Assembly (NCBI GenBank): GCA_036435485.1
Contig: CM071601.1
Span: 187,152,939-187,216,938, forward strand
Direction: 5' to 3'
DNA length: 64,000 nt
Source of the DNA: Saposhnikovia divaricata
Taxonomy: Eukaryota; Streptophyta; Magnoliopsida; Apiales; Apiaceae
Part shown: positions 35,066 to 45,859 of the stretch, in pieces
Numbering within the stretch: the first letter of the stretch is position 1
How the letters are laid out: the number at the start of each line of letters is the position of its first letter
Notes under the pieces: model-generated
What the model was told of the DNA's origin: nothing
Databases searched by the model: none
Seen by the model: only the letters and a program-made list of their open reading frames with translations
Made by a program: the position numbers and the translations under genes

Positions 35066-38000
35066 GCAGATATCGCGCGAGTAGAAGTTCGAATCGCTTA
35101 AGGATCGAGGTATTAATAAAACAGTGAACCTGAAGCGGCCTAAGCTAAGTGGGCAGCTGGAGTTATCAGTCTGGGGAACGTTATCTCGAGATTTTCGCGT
35201 AGAATTTAGGACATCCTACGAGATTAGTTTCGATGTGAACGTTTCTGAAATGACACGAGAAGGTTAAGAATACGAAGTGAGAAGCGATTATTAGCAAGGA
35301 TTGAAGGTTAAGCGTAGTCGTGCAACCTTAATTATTGATTCATTCAAAGTCGTTGTTTGAAGAAATTTCCTATTCTTTCTTTGAATCGATGTAAATTAAT
35401 TCCCGGTTGGCATCGTTGCTGTGGCATTCGTTGCGCAGTGACGGTTCAAGATCGAGAATGAATTGAGATCTTCTTATTTATTCAACTCATTATTGTCAGG
35501 TCGGTTTGGCAGCTAAGTACAGTAGTGCTTAGTCGACGAGAGTGAGACTATGAATAATTAAGAATTTCTTAAATGTTTGCCTAATCAGTAGTTGAAGTAT
35601 CTATTGAAAAGTCTTTTATCCATCAATTGATGATGAGTTTCGTATATAAGATTTATTTGAATTCAGTCCCATTCTTTAGATATATATATTTCTAGAAGAT
35701 ACTTGATCCATCTTTACATGAAGATTTTTGAAACTCTTGAATCCTTTCCATTATCATGAATATTTGATTTTCTCTGTTCAAGCTGAGATGAACAACCTAT
35801 GCAGATAGGGGATTCAGGGACATTTTATCTTTGTGATAGAAGTCCAGTGGGACGCCACTGATTATGTTTGTCATGAAAGTACTAAGGACTGGCCATCCTT
35901 ATGTACTATGGTGGTTAACCAAGTGACAAATGCAACCTAAAAATAGTTCAAAGATCATATTGATCTCTCGGTTGAATTCCTTTCTAAAAGTTTTGTCAAA
36001 CAAACTCAGTATATATTCATATTGATACCCCATTCATTTCGTTGACCTCCTTTGTCGGAGATTTGATGATTTCAAAATTTCTAATGATAACGGGATACGA
36101 AGTTAGACGACACGACGTCTTAAGTGATTTAACTACAATTATGCTGACGAAGAATTGGTTGTGCAAGTTTAAGAATTTGGTGACTAAGACAAATATGTCA
36201 AATTTGATTGTTTACTGGACCGATAAGACATAGACAAGATTTGAGGCTAAAGAGAATTGAATGAAGGAAAAGAGCAGTGAATAAGAGCACATTATCGCAG
36301 ATCTTGAAAAGGGCGAAAAGAGAATAATAATGAAGGTGTTGGTATAAGACATTCCATGTTAGAGAAGGATTGTTTTAGACACCTGTTGTAAGGCGAAGGT
36401 AATAGATGGAAAATCATAAGATTTTGGATATTTTGAACCCGATGCGGGACACTAGATGGTAGAATCAAGGAGAGATGATTTGAGTAAAGCAGAGTAAAGC
36501 AGAACGAAAAGGTTTGTAAGAATTATCAAGGGCTAAGACTGAATGAGGGATAAGGTGAATATGTGGAGTAAATGGCTTATGCAAAGCCAGTGTGAGAAAT
36601 CATGGTTAACAAGGATGGTGGAAAGTTAACCGAGATAAAGTAGAATGTCAGTAAGGTGGAAGGCAGAGAAATCAGAAAGTTTCCAGAAGTGACTAAATAA
36701 GACATGCAGAATTTAGTTAAGAAAAGAATGTGGAATTCCGAAGATGTGGAGTTAGAAGAGAAAAGGGGCACCGTAGTTGCCTATAGAAAGAGAATTAGCA
36801 GAAATTAACGAGATCCCATGGTCAGAAAATAAGATTTCGGGAGTAGAATCCCTCGAGATTTTACTAAGAGAAATGTGGGAAGTTGTGGCTGTAACCAGAA
36901 GGGCAGTATGTTGACAAGTAGTAGAGTCAGAAGTCGAAGCTATGTGTTATGAGCTTGGAAAGATGGTAATTTTGTCAGAAATAGTGTCATATTAATCTTA
37001 GTGAAATTACGAAGAGAGTAATAAGACTACTGTTATAATTATCAAAGAATTGAGAAATGCAATGCGATTATAAATGAAGTTATCAGAAAGTGGATTGTGA
37101 TGACTATAAAAAGAGTCAAATATGATTCAGGATTAGATTTATTTCCTATTAATGAAGGGGATATTTTGATCTTAAGAAATGTGAAAATGATGTTTGAAGT
37201 TGAAAGCGGATATAGAAGTCTTAGCAACCAAGCAAATCCAGAAATGGTGATATTAAAGGAATGAAGTTGTTTTGTATAAGAAGAAGGTAGCAGAAAGGAG
37301 ATGATTGAGTAAAGCATATTTCAATGAATAAGATTTCAACCAGTAATCGGACGAAGAATTTGATATGATCGTAGATCACAAATCAAGATGTTTGAAGACT
37401 CGTAAAGCGTATGCAAACCAATGGAGGATGACTTTGAAAAGGTTCCAAGTATGCAGACTCCTAATGTGAGTGGTGTAAAATGTTGAAGTTATAACGTGTA
37501 AAGTCAAATTTGAGGACTCGTCAAGTATGCAGAATGGACAAGTGAAAGTTGATTCCAGAGGAAATGGAATAATGTATTACGAATGAGATATGTATGATTT
37601 AAGGAGAATGGTTATCAGTTCGAAACGGTCACTCAGTAAAACAATGAGATTAAGGATATATAGAGGTTTTCTGATTATTCCCTTCTCGAGTAACATTGCG
37701 CGTGAAAGAGAAGTAAGAATGATTAAAGATTTCTTAATATTCTTTATCTCAGAATTTTATCTGAGGAAGGTTCATTTCAGGAGATGTAAATAAGTGGCGA
37801 TGCAGGTTAAATGGAAGATTCATGTTGATAAAAGCGAGAGTTGTTGGAAATCGTTGAAGAAGTGTTTCGTGATTAATATCGAGTGCAGTTGTGATGGGAG
37901 AAGAATTGGTAATAAATGGAATATTTAAATCTTGTGGTTGTATTAAGTGAAGTCACAGTCAAGGTGACAAGTGTATTAGTTATCAGAAGCTGTAAATAAA

Positions 38001-38695
38001 CGAGACTGTTTCACAAAGATTTAGCAAATCAGAGTATTTTAAAGGAATGTGAATCGAGTTGTTAATTGAAATATGCTTAATGTGCTTCTAAGGGCGTACG
38101 TGTTTGGTAATAGTATTCGATTGCAAGGATGCGACTGAGAATGGACGGTATGATACTTAAGTTCCCAAATTGGGTACTCGGTAAAATGGGGATCAAAGAC
38201 AAGAAGAAACTTTTGATTATTCCCTTCTCGATCGACATAGTACCTGAAAGCAGAGTGGAAGCGATCAGAGAATTTCTGGAGATTCTTTCTCGAAGTTCTA
38301 TTTAAAATCGTGTGGTTATAAGTAAAGCGTGGGAATGATACCAAGCGTAAATCGTGGTAAATTTAGGCAAAAGGCACGGCAGTATTATTGCGAAAGATTG
38401 GCGTGGTGATATAAGTTTTGACGCAGAGTATAGTTCATTATGCGAATAAGTTATATTGATGGTTGGGGAAAGATATTCGTTCCCGTGAGTTATGCATTTA
38501 CAGTAAAAGGACTCGGAAGTCAAAGTTAAGGTTATTTCGGAATTGGGAGGCTCGCAGAATGAGCTTATTAATGAATGAGTTAGTATGAAGAAATCCTAGA
38601 GGTTGAAAGATACAACCTGGGAGTGGAAGTAAGATGTTTGAGTTTGTGTCCTTAGCGCTGATTCTGAGGACAGAATCCTATTAAAGGGGAAAGGA
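35066..38695 (+). other. Non-coding internal region of the LARD
   Basis: Strongly purine-rich on the plus strand from about 36240 on (gaatgaaggaaaagagcag and the like). No frame exceeds about 100 codons and none shows a retroelement domain. A diverged internal duplication is visible: gattattcccttctcga occurs at 37673 and 38215 with similar flanks over roughly 150 bp. It ends in the polypurine tract at 38683-38695. Confidence 0.6.
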
Positions 38696-39649
38696 TATAA
38701 CGCTTTAGAAATTTCGATTTTTAAATTATTTATTTATTATTTATTATAAATTATATTATGTGAATATTGAGGTAAAGGTGAAAAATGTGTAAAGTTGTGT
38801 TTATGTGCTTATATGGTGATTAATATGAGCCGTGAAGGTCAGTATATTTTTATTTGTATTTTTGAGGATTTAAGTATATTTAAATCATGTATTTTGATCC
38901 TCTGTAAATTTTATAAAATTATTGGAGGAATTAAAAATCATGAAATCTTTTGTAAAATTATCTTTATATATTTATGGAGTTTTAAAATTTTTGGGTGGAT
39001 TAATTTGGGAGATTGAGTATTTTTAAATGATTTTAAGAGTTTTATTGTATTTAAAGGATCAAAACTTTAAAAATTCATATTTAATTCATTTTTTATCCGA
39101 AAAATATTTCGAAAATATATGTGTGCTCTTAATTTTATATTCTTTATTTTAAAAAAAATAAAAAGTGTAATTCTTCCGAAGGTTTATTTAATTGGATTTT
39201 TATATAATCGTTTATTAGTTGTAATTGGGCCAGAATGGATTATTAGTAGTTGTTTGTAGTATTGGGCCAAGCCCAATAAAAAGAACTCGGTAGAAGACTC
39301 TAGAGGAGTCGGGGGGGAACTCGACAGAAAATAAATCGGGAGAAGAAGAGAAAGAAAAAGAAGAGGAGAAGAAAGAATGGGGAGAAAAAGAGAAGAGAGA
39401 AAGAGATTAAAGAGAGATTGGGGGTTGATTGTTCAATCAATTTGATACACATATACATACATATATAAACGTGGGAGTGTGTGTGTGATTTTCTGTGTGC
39501 AGCAGGTGGAGGAGAAGAGGCGCGCGGGGAGGGGGTCGCGAGCAGGGCAGGAGGAGACCACCGCGCGGTGGCTGTGGCCGGCGGTGGTGGTGGGTTCAGG
39601 CGACCAGGCACGAAGGGAAGGCAGCCGCGAGGACCTGGTGGCGAGGCTG

Positions 39650-39709
<60 letters not shown>

Positions 39710-41880
39710 TGGTGAAGATGTGATTTCGATGGGGATTGTTTTCCTTGCGGATCGAATGGGAGCAACCAACGGAATGGTATAATTTCGTGTCTTACCTATT
39801 TAATTTTCGTATTTAATTAGTTTCGAATTATGCTAATATTATGGTAATTTAATTAGAGTTAAATTGTGTGACATTATTGTTGTAATTTAATTAGTTAAAT
39901 TGCGAGTATTGTTTAATTGTGGTAATTGTGTATGTTTGTATATATGTTATATGTGTAAGCGATATAGGACGCGTATGGGTAGAGTAAAGCAAAATAATAA
40001 GATTTTGCTGGATTGAATACTAAATTAGCATTTGGCCTTGATAATGGTTCAAATAGGAAACCTGGCCAAGGATAGAGCGCTGGTAATCTGAAAGATAAGC
40101 AGAAGGACGAGTATCGAAGCCGATGAGTTTACGAAGTAAGACTGATATGAAATTGAGTCGAGGATCCATGGTAGGATCAGGAACTCTGTAAATCGAGCCA
40201 AGTGTTTTCGTTATTCACTTATTGTTCAAGTGATACAATTTCGTTTATTTTTAGCATGTGATGATTTGGCTAAGTATAAATGACTCATATACTTCTCAGA
40301 TAAGTGTAATGTTGATAACCTCCCCTACCTGTAATTCAAATAACTCTTTTTGCTCATAGTCCTATCCCTGAAATGCCATTCCTTCTATTTTCGTCAAATG
40401 GATGTAAAAACCTCCTAAATAAAGGAAATCTCAGACATTGACCTGAATTGTTCCATATTGGAATTGTTATTCAAACCAATGTTAAATCATTTTATTTGTT
40501 TATGGAAACTCAAACTTTTCAGTATGCCTAGTAATTGACCATATCTTCACTTTAACTAAAGTTTGATGGTTGTAAAGTCTTATTACAGTGCATATCTTTC
40601 ATGTACTCAAGTGAAATTCTCTTTAAATAAGTTGTTGATGTTATCAGTTCAAATTATTCACATTCATCTCGTTGGTATGTATTCGAATTGTTTGCTCTTA
40701 TTGTCGCCAGTTCGATCTTCTTCTTAATCAAATTATTGATGTTATGTCCCCAACTACGTATACCTATCTTGTTGATATGAATTCATAGTATTGCTCATTA
40801 TAATCTTCTCCCCAATTAGTATCGAACTTGTCGATACTTGATGATAGAAAATGCTCCCCTGTTGAATCTTCAATTACGAGTTGTTATCCTGGAACGTGCG
40901 TTTTCAAGTTATTGGTTGAAACAGGGTAGTCGATTGTCCCGACCCCTGGCCTGAGTAGTAAAGATAGAATTGGAAATGTTTTTATTAAATGAAAATGTTT
41001 TCATGACTGAGGACGCCAGTCAAAGTGTGAGTATGATATTTTAGGCCAAAAGGGGCCTTGGATCCAATTGAGTATTTGGATATACCAAGAGAGTATATCC
41101 GGAGTTTTAGTGTGACTGATCATCCACTTTAACTCGTTGCGTCGAAGTGAAAAATCCAATTCTAATCTATAAATTGAGTATCCAGTTGAATATTGATTCT
41201 TATTGCTTGACCACGAATTCCCAAGTATTATTATCGATTGTTATCATTTGACCTTGAGTTTTCGAGTATCAGTATTGAATCGTTAAAGCCTGATTCCATT
41301 GAAGTCTATAATTCTTATTCTGGTCGAACAAAACTTTTATCTGTTCTAGTTCATGTCCCACCTCATTAATGGTGAAGTATTGGCCCTCGTGGCAGTTTAA
41401 AAGTATTATCTCAGATTCTTTCACAGTATGAGTTGAAACTCTCTTGTTATCAGATTATTTCGATATTGAAATTTGTTATCACTTTATGCACTTGCTGAAC
41501 ATTGTTGGCTCAGTCTTGCTTTTGTTTGTTTTCCCCAGTTAATAGTGGAGTTTAGTAGACCTAGTAGTGGACAATGAGTATGGATCTCCGGGCAGTGAGT
41601 AGAGACAGTCGAGTTATGGACTTCGCCAGACAGTGGATTTAGAATTGTCGAGGTTGGAAATAGAGTTAGATAGTGATTTCATTTATTCACAGAATGTATA
41701 ATATTTTTATTCTGAGATTGAGTTGTAATGATGTAATTCGATAGTTGTTTCATACCATAACCTGTAAGAGATCTTGGTTTAAGGGGTTTTTATTATTAAT
41801 GTTGTTTATTTTCAGAGTTGTATAATATTGTTTATTGGTTAGTGGCCCCATATCTGTACCCCGAATTTTGGGATGCTAAA
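38696..41880 (+). repeat. LARD 3' LTR, complete
   Basis: 3185 bp, from TATAACGCTTTAG to GGGATGCTAAA, followed by AGTCA. It shows the uninterrupted form of the 5' LTR and so reveals both the solo-LTR insertion site (41264-41269) and the segment missing from the 5' copy (41371-41880). Confidence 0.9.
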
Positions 41881-43057
41881 AGTCAACTGTGTGATAAACA
41901 TCAGTATGTCTGGTTTACATCTGAAACTTGTGTTGTTTTCAAGAAAAACGACAACAAGGTAGTGATGACAGGAAACAGAAAAGGGAATGTGTACATTGCT
42001 GACTTCAACTCAACGAGTGCCAACTCTGCTACATGCCTCTTTAGCAAGGCAAGCATGGATGAAGGATGGCTTTGGCACATGAAACTGTCTCACTTAATTT
42101 TTAAAGCCATGAATGAATTGGTGAAGAAGGATTTGGTCAGAGGTATTCCAAAATTGGAGTTCTCCAAGGATGGACTATGTGATGCATGCCAAAAAGGGAA
42201 GCAGAAGAAAGTCTCTTTCAAATCCAAGTAAATGTCTTCAATTGAACAACCCTTACAGCTACTGCACATGGATCTATTTGGACCAGTCAATGTATTGTCG
42301 ATATCCAACAAGAAGTACTACCTTGTAATTGTTAATGATTTCTCAAAATGCACTTGGACCTTCGTTCTGCATTCGAAAGATGAGGCAAGTGAAATCATTA
42401 TCAAGCATATAAAGACAGTAAACAACAATCCAATCTTCAAAGTAAGAAGGATTAGAAGCAACAATGGAACTGAGTTCAAGAATTCTGTGTTAAGAAAGTT
42501 CTATGAAGAGGAAGGAATCACTCAAGAATTCTCTGCAGCAAGAACACCTCAACAAAATGGTGTAGTGGAGAGAAAGAACAGAACTCTCATTAAAGTTGCA
42601 AGGACTATGCTTGAAGAATCAAAGTTACCTAAATACTTTTGGGCTGAAGCTGTTAACACTACATGTTACACTGAATGTATCTTTGGTCAATCAAGCAAAA
42701 GGCATGACACCTTACCAACTATTCAAAGGCAAGAAGCCGACAATTAACTTCTTGCATGTCTTTGGACGCAAATGTTTTGTACTGAGAAATTATGACGAAA
42801 GCCTTCGAAAATTTGATTCAAAGGCAGATGAAGATATCTTTGTTGGGTATTCAGGTGGAAAATCTTACAGAATCTACAACCTAAGACTAAACATTGTTAT
42901 GGAATCCATACATGTTGTCTTCGATGACAAGAAGATATCTGGTCTAATAGATGAAGGTTTTCATGAATCACTCTCATTCGAGAATGAGACAAATGGTGAA
43001 GAAAGCGAAGATGATGATGAAGAGAGGTTATCGATGAGTGTAGATAACAGACTTTGA
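41881..43057 (+). pseudogene. Sirevirus integrase, frame-broken
   Basis: Resumes SQLCD-type copia sequence right after the LARD. The zinc finger residues appear in WHMKLSHLIF (His) and LCDACQKGKQ (Cys pair). The core starts LLHMDLFGPVN (first Asp). The second catalytic position reads RSNNGTEF, where the family has RSDNG, so the Asp is replaced by Asn. The Glu is in QQNGVVERKNRT. A stop separates 42231 from 42232, and a frameshift near 42700 moves the rest (KPTINFLHVFGRKCF, FVGYS) to another frame. The family role is cDNA insertion. Confidence 0.85.
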
Positions 43058-44220
43058 CCATCAAGTGCAGTGCAGAATGGACCATCTATGGAAGAGCAAC
43101 TCACACCATCTGGTGGGGATCATCTTGAAGTATTAGTTGAGAATCAAAGAGAAACATCTGTTGACAACACTATTAGAACTCCAGTCAAATCGAGGTCCAT
43201 ACACTCAGGGGGAGTTTCTCACAGTCAACACTCAACAACTAGCCAAGATGATCAACATAAAGAAAATGAAGTAACTTCATCAAGATCAAGCTTACCACCA
43301 CAAAGAAAATGGACTAAGGATCACCCTTTTGAGCTAATAATTGGTGACTCCAGTGCAAAAGTCCAAACAAGGAGAGCAACTCGAGAAGAATGCTTGTACA
43401 ACAGTTTTCTTTCTAAAGAAGAACCCAAGAAGGTTGAAGATGCTCTTCTGGATCCAGACTGGGTATTAGCAATGCAAGATGAGCTAAACCAGTTTGAGAG
43501 GAATAAAGTATGAAAACTTGTACCCAAACCTAAGGACAAATCATTGATTGACACTAAGTGGGTATTCAAGAACAAGATGGACGAGAATGGCACAGTCACA
43601 AAGAATAAAGCTAGACTATTTGCTAAAGGCTACTGTCAAGAAGAAGGAATTGACTTTGAAGAACCTTTGCACCAGTGGCAAGGTTAGAAGCAATCAGAAT
43701 CTTCCTAGCCTATGCAGCTCATGCCAATTTCAAAGTCTATCAAATGGATGTCAAGATTGCATTTCTAAACAGTATTCTGGAGGAGGAGGTATACGTTAGT
43801 CAACCTCCTGGTTTTGAAGATCCAGATTTTCCAAAATATGTTTATTATCTGCTCAAAGCACTCTATGGCCTGGAGCAAGCACCTAGAGCCTGGTATGACA
43901 CTCTTTCACAGTTCCTTATAGAGAATCACTTCATTAGAGGTATTGTTGATAAAACTCTCTTTTATAGATCTGTCAATGGCTCTATGATACTTGTCCAAAT
44001 TTATGTAGATGATATAATATTTGGGTCTACTGATGAGAAGCTTTGCAAAAGGTTTGCCAAACTTATGCAAAGTAAATATGAAATGAGTATGATGGGTGAA
44101 TTAACTTATTTTCTTGGTTTACAAGTTAAACAAGTAAATGAGGGAATTTTTATAAGTTAAACTAAATATGTTTTCGATCTTTTAAAGAAATTTGACTTAG
44201 CGGACTGCTCTTCTGCAAAA
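43058..44220 (+). pseudogene. Sirevirus reverse transcriptase, frame-broken
   Basis: A variable linker (43070-43440) leads into the conserved WVLAMQDELNQFERN, then a stop at 43513. In-frame continuation shows LIDTKWVFKNKMDENG. The next frame (43675-44160) carries YQMDVKIAFLNSIL, QPPGFEDPDFP, LYGLEQAPRAWYD and the active site IYVDDIIFGST. A stop at 44158 precedes TKYVFDLLKKFDLADC. The family role is copying element RNA to DNA. The catalytic YVDD is intact but at least three breaks interrupt the frame. Confidence 0.9.
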
Positions 44221-44226
44221 ACACTC

Positions 44227-44940
44227 ATGGCCACTGCCACTAAGCTTGAGTTGAATACTAAGGAAAAGAAAGTGGACATTTCAAGCTATAGGGGCATGGT
44301 TGGATCTCTATTATATTTAACTGCAAGCAGACCTGATATTATATTTGCTACATGTATATGTGCTAGATTCCAAGCTGATCCTAGGGAATCTCATTTAGTG
44401 TCTATTAAAAGGATTTTTAGATATCTCAAGGGAACACCAAACCTTGGCATTTGGTACCCTAGAGATTCTGGTTTTGATCTAATAGGCTACTCAGATGCAG
44501 ATTATGCAGGTTGTAAGATGGATAAAAAGAGTACCACAGGCACCTGTCAGTTCTTAGGTAACAAGCTGGTTTCATGGTTCAGTAAGAAGCAAAATTCAGT
44601 TTCTACATCAACTGCAGAGGCTGAGTATATAGCAGCTGAAAGTTGTTGTGCACAGGTTTTATGGATGAGAAATCAACTGCTTGACTATAGAGTTAAGGTT
44701 AAGAAGATTCCAATTTTCTGTGACAACACTAGCGCAATTGCAATATCTGAGAACCCAGTATAGCATTCAAGAACCAAGCACATAGACATCAGGTACCATT
44801 TCATCAGGGAGCATATGATGGAAGGTACTGTGGAACTACATTTTGTTCCAAGTGAGAGACAATCGGCAGATATCTTTACTAAAGATCTGGATGAAGCAAT
44901 CTTTTCAAGGTTGGTATCGAACATGGTATGTTGAACTTCT
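44227..44940 (+). pseudogene. Sirevirus RNase H
   Basis: YRGMVGSLLYLTASRPDI, YSDADYAGCKMDKKSTTG (first catalytic Asp), STAEAEYIAAESCCAQ (Glu) and FCDNTSAI (Asp) follow copia RNase H order. A stop at 44761 interrupts before HSRTKHIDIRYHFIREH, after which the frame goes on to the element-specific end. The family role is removal of the RNA strand during reverse transcription. Confidence 0.9.
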
Positions 44941-45044
44941 CATAATCCTTTAATATCTATTCAATTTGTTGCAACCTGTGAATTCTATTCTCTGGATTTT
45001 TATTTGTTTTATTTGATTGTGTGCATGATTACTCTGGAGTTGTC

Positions 45045-45255
45045 GAACAATGAGTTTCCTAGAGATATTGAATGAATATGGTTACTTATTTGAGTTATCG
45101 AATGAATGTTATGCTTGAGATGTCGATTAGTTAATTTTCTAGAGATATCGAACTAGTCCTCAACTAGAGATATCGACCAGTTAATTACTAAGAGATATCG
45201 AATCAGCTAATATTCGGGTAATATCGAATGGTCAATATTTAAGATGTCGAATGGA
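45045..45255 (+). repeat. Cluster of degenerate GAGATATCGAA motifs
   Basis: About ten copies of gagatatcgaa and variants (gagttgtcgaac, gagatgtcgatt, gatgtcgaatgg) in 210 bp, between the pol end and a downstream promoter-like segment. They resemble but are not the same as the TTCGAGAAGTC words in the LTRs. Confidence 0.7.
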
Positions 45256-45566
45256 TTAATTATTTGTTATCAATTAATTGCTTTATCTTTTATCCAGAAT
45301 ACTCGAATGCTTTGTGTTCTTAGTACTCTAAAATTATTTGTCTTGGTTTGATTAGACTTAAGCCGTCAGACTTAAATGATTTTGGAACAAGGTATACTCA
45401 TAATATTTTCCTTTTTATTCTTTCTAAATGATCTGTCAGGATTAACCTAGGACAACGTGTAATCTCTTTTGCATGCGTTAATGTGTTTAAAGAAATGTGA
45501 CCTTTGCTTAACCTTTCACCCGTTTATCTCCTAGATATTAAGTCGCGTTTTTCAGACTTCAGGGCT

Positions 45567-45574
45567 TATAAATA
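45567..45574 (+). promoter_or_regulatory. Internal TATA box in the Sirevirus 3' region
   Basis: TATAAATA in the context cttataaataggcag, about 80 bases upstream of the ATG at 45648, with a CT-rich leader between. Confidence 0.55.
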
Positions 45575-45647
45575 GGCAGAGGTAGAGGTCATTTAGACTC
45601 ACACTTTACAAAAACAAACCCTCTTTCTCCTTTTCTTCTTCAACACG

Positions 45648-45848
45648 ATGACGAAAAGTATCCTCAAAGTTTCAGTAGAGGAGTTCAAGGCCATGCCCTT
45701 CCATGAGAAGGTGTTGGCCCTGCACGAGAAGATCGACGAGCTCATCAAGAAGGAGGAACGCTCCATTGCTGCCATGCGAGCAGCTCTGGCAGTCCTCCGG
45801 GCACGCAACAGGGGGGACTCTGTCGACGATCCAGCCACAGCCGCCTAG
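45648..45848 (+). CDS. Small ORF in the Sirevirus post-pol region, helical protein
   Basis: Sixty-six residues from ATG to TAG. Residues about 8-54 should form one long amphipathic helix or coiled coil (EEFKAMPFHEKVLALHEKID, then ELIKKEERSIAAMRAALAVL). The codons are markedly GC-rich compared with the flanks. A TATA box and CT-rich leader stand upstream, and taatgaaatgatct at about 45932 could serve as a polyadenylation signal. It lies where some Sireviruses carry an extra or env-like frame, but I see no membrane segment or env feature. It may be a captured host exon. Function unknown. Confidence 0.5.
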   Translation: MTKSILKVSVEEFKAMPFHEKVLALHEKIDELIKKEERSIAAMRAALAVLRARNRGDSVDDPATAA

Positions 45849-45859
45849 TTGGTTTAGGT

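Larger units (their letters stand above)
27457..41880 (+). mobile_element. LARD-like non-autonomous LTR element nested in the Sirevirus
   Basis: Direct long repeats begin TATAACGC at 27457 and 38696. The 5-bp duplication AGTCA lies at 27452-27456 and 41881-41885. A polypurine tract, aaaggggaaagga, precedes the 3' LTR at 38683-38695. The LTRs are about 3.2 kb and the inner region (about 35060-38695) has no long frame, matching large retrotransposon derivatives. The 5' LTR carries a nested solo LTR, and its last 0.5 kb with the primer-binding site is replaced by an Athila fragment. The LTR ends read TA...AA, not the usual TG...CA. Its own sequence is about 9.5 kb. Confidence 0.8.

Noticed and set aside
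36042..36233. Possible decayed gypsy coding in the LARD inner region
   Set aside because: The 63-residue frame has a vague retroelement composition but no recognisable motif; similarity would need a profile search.
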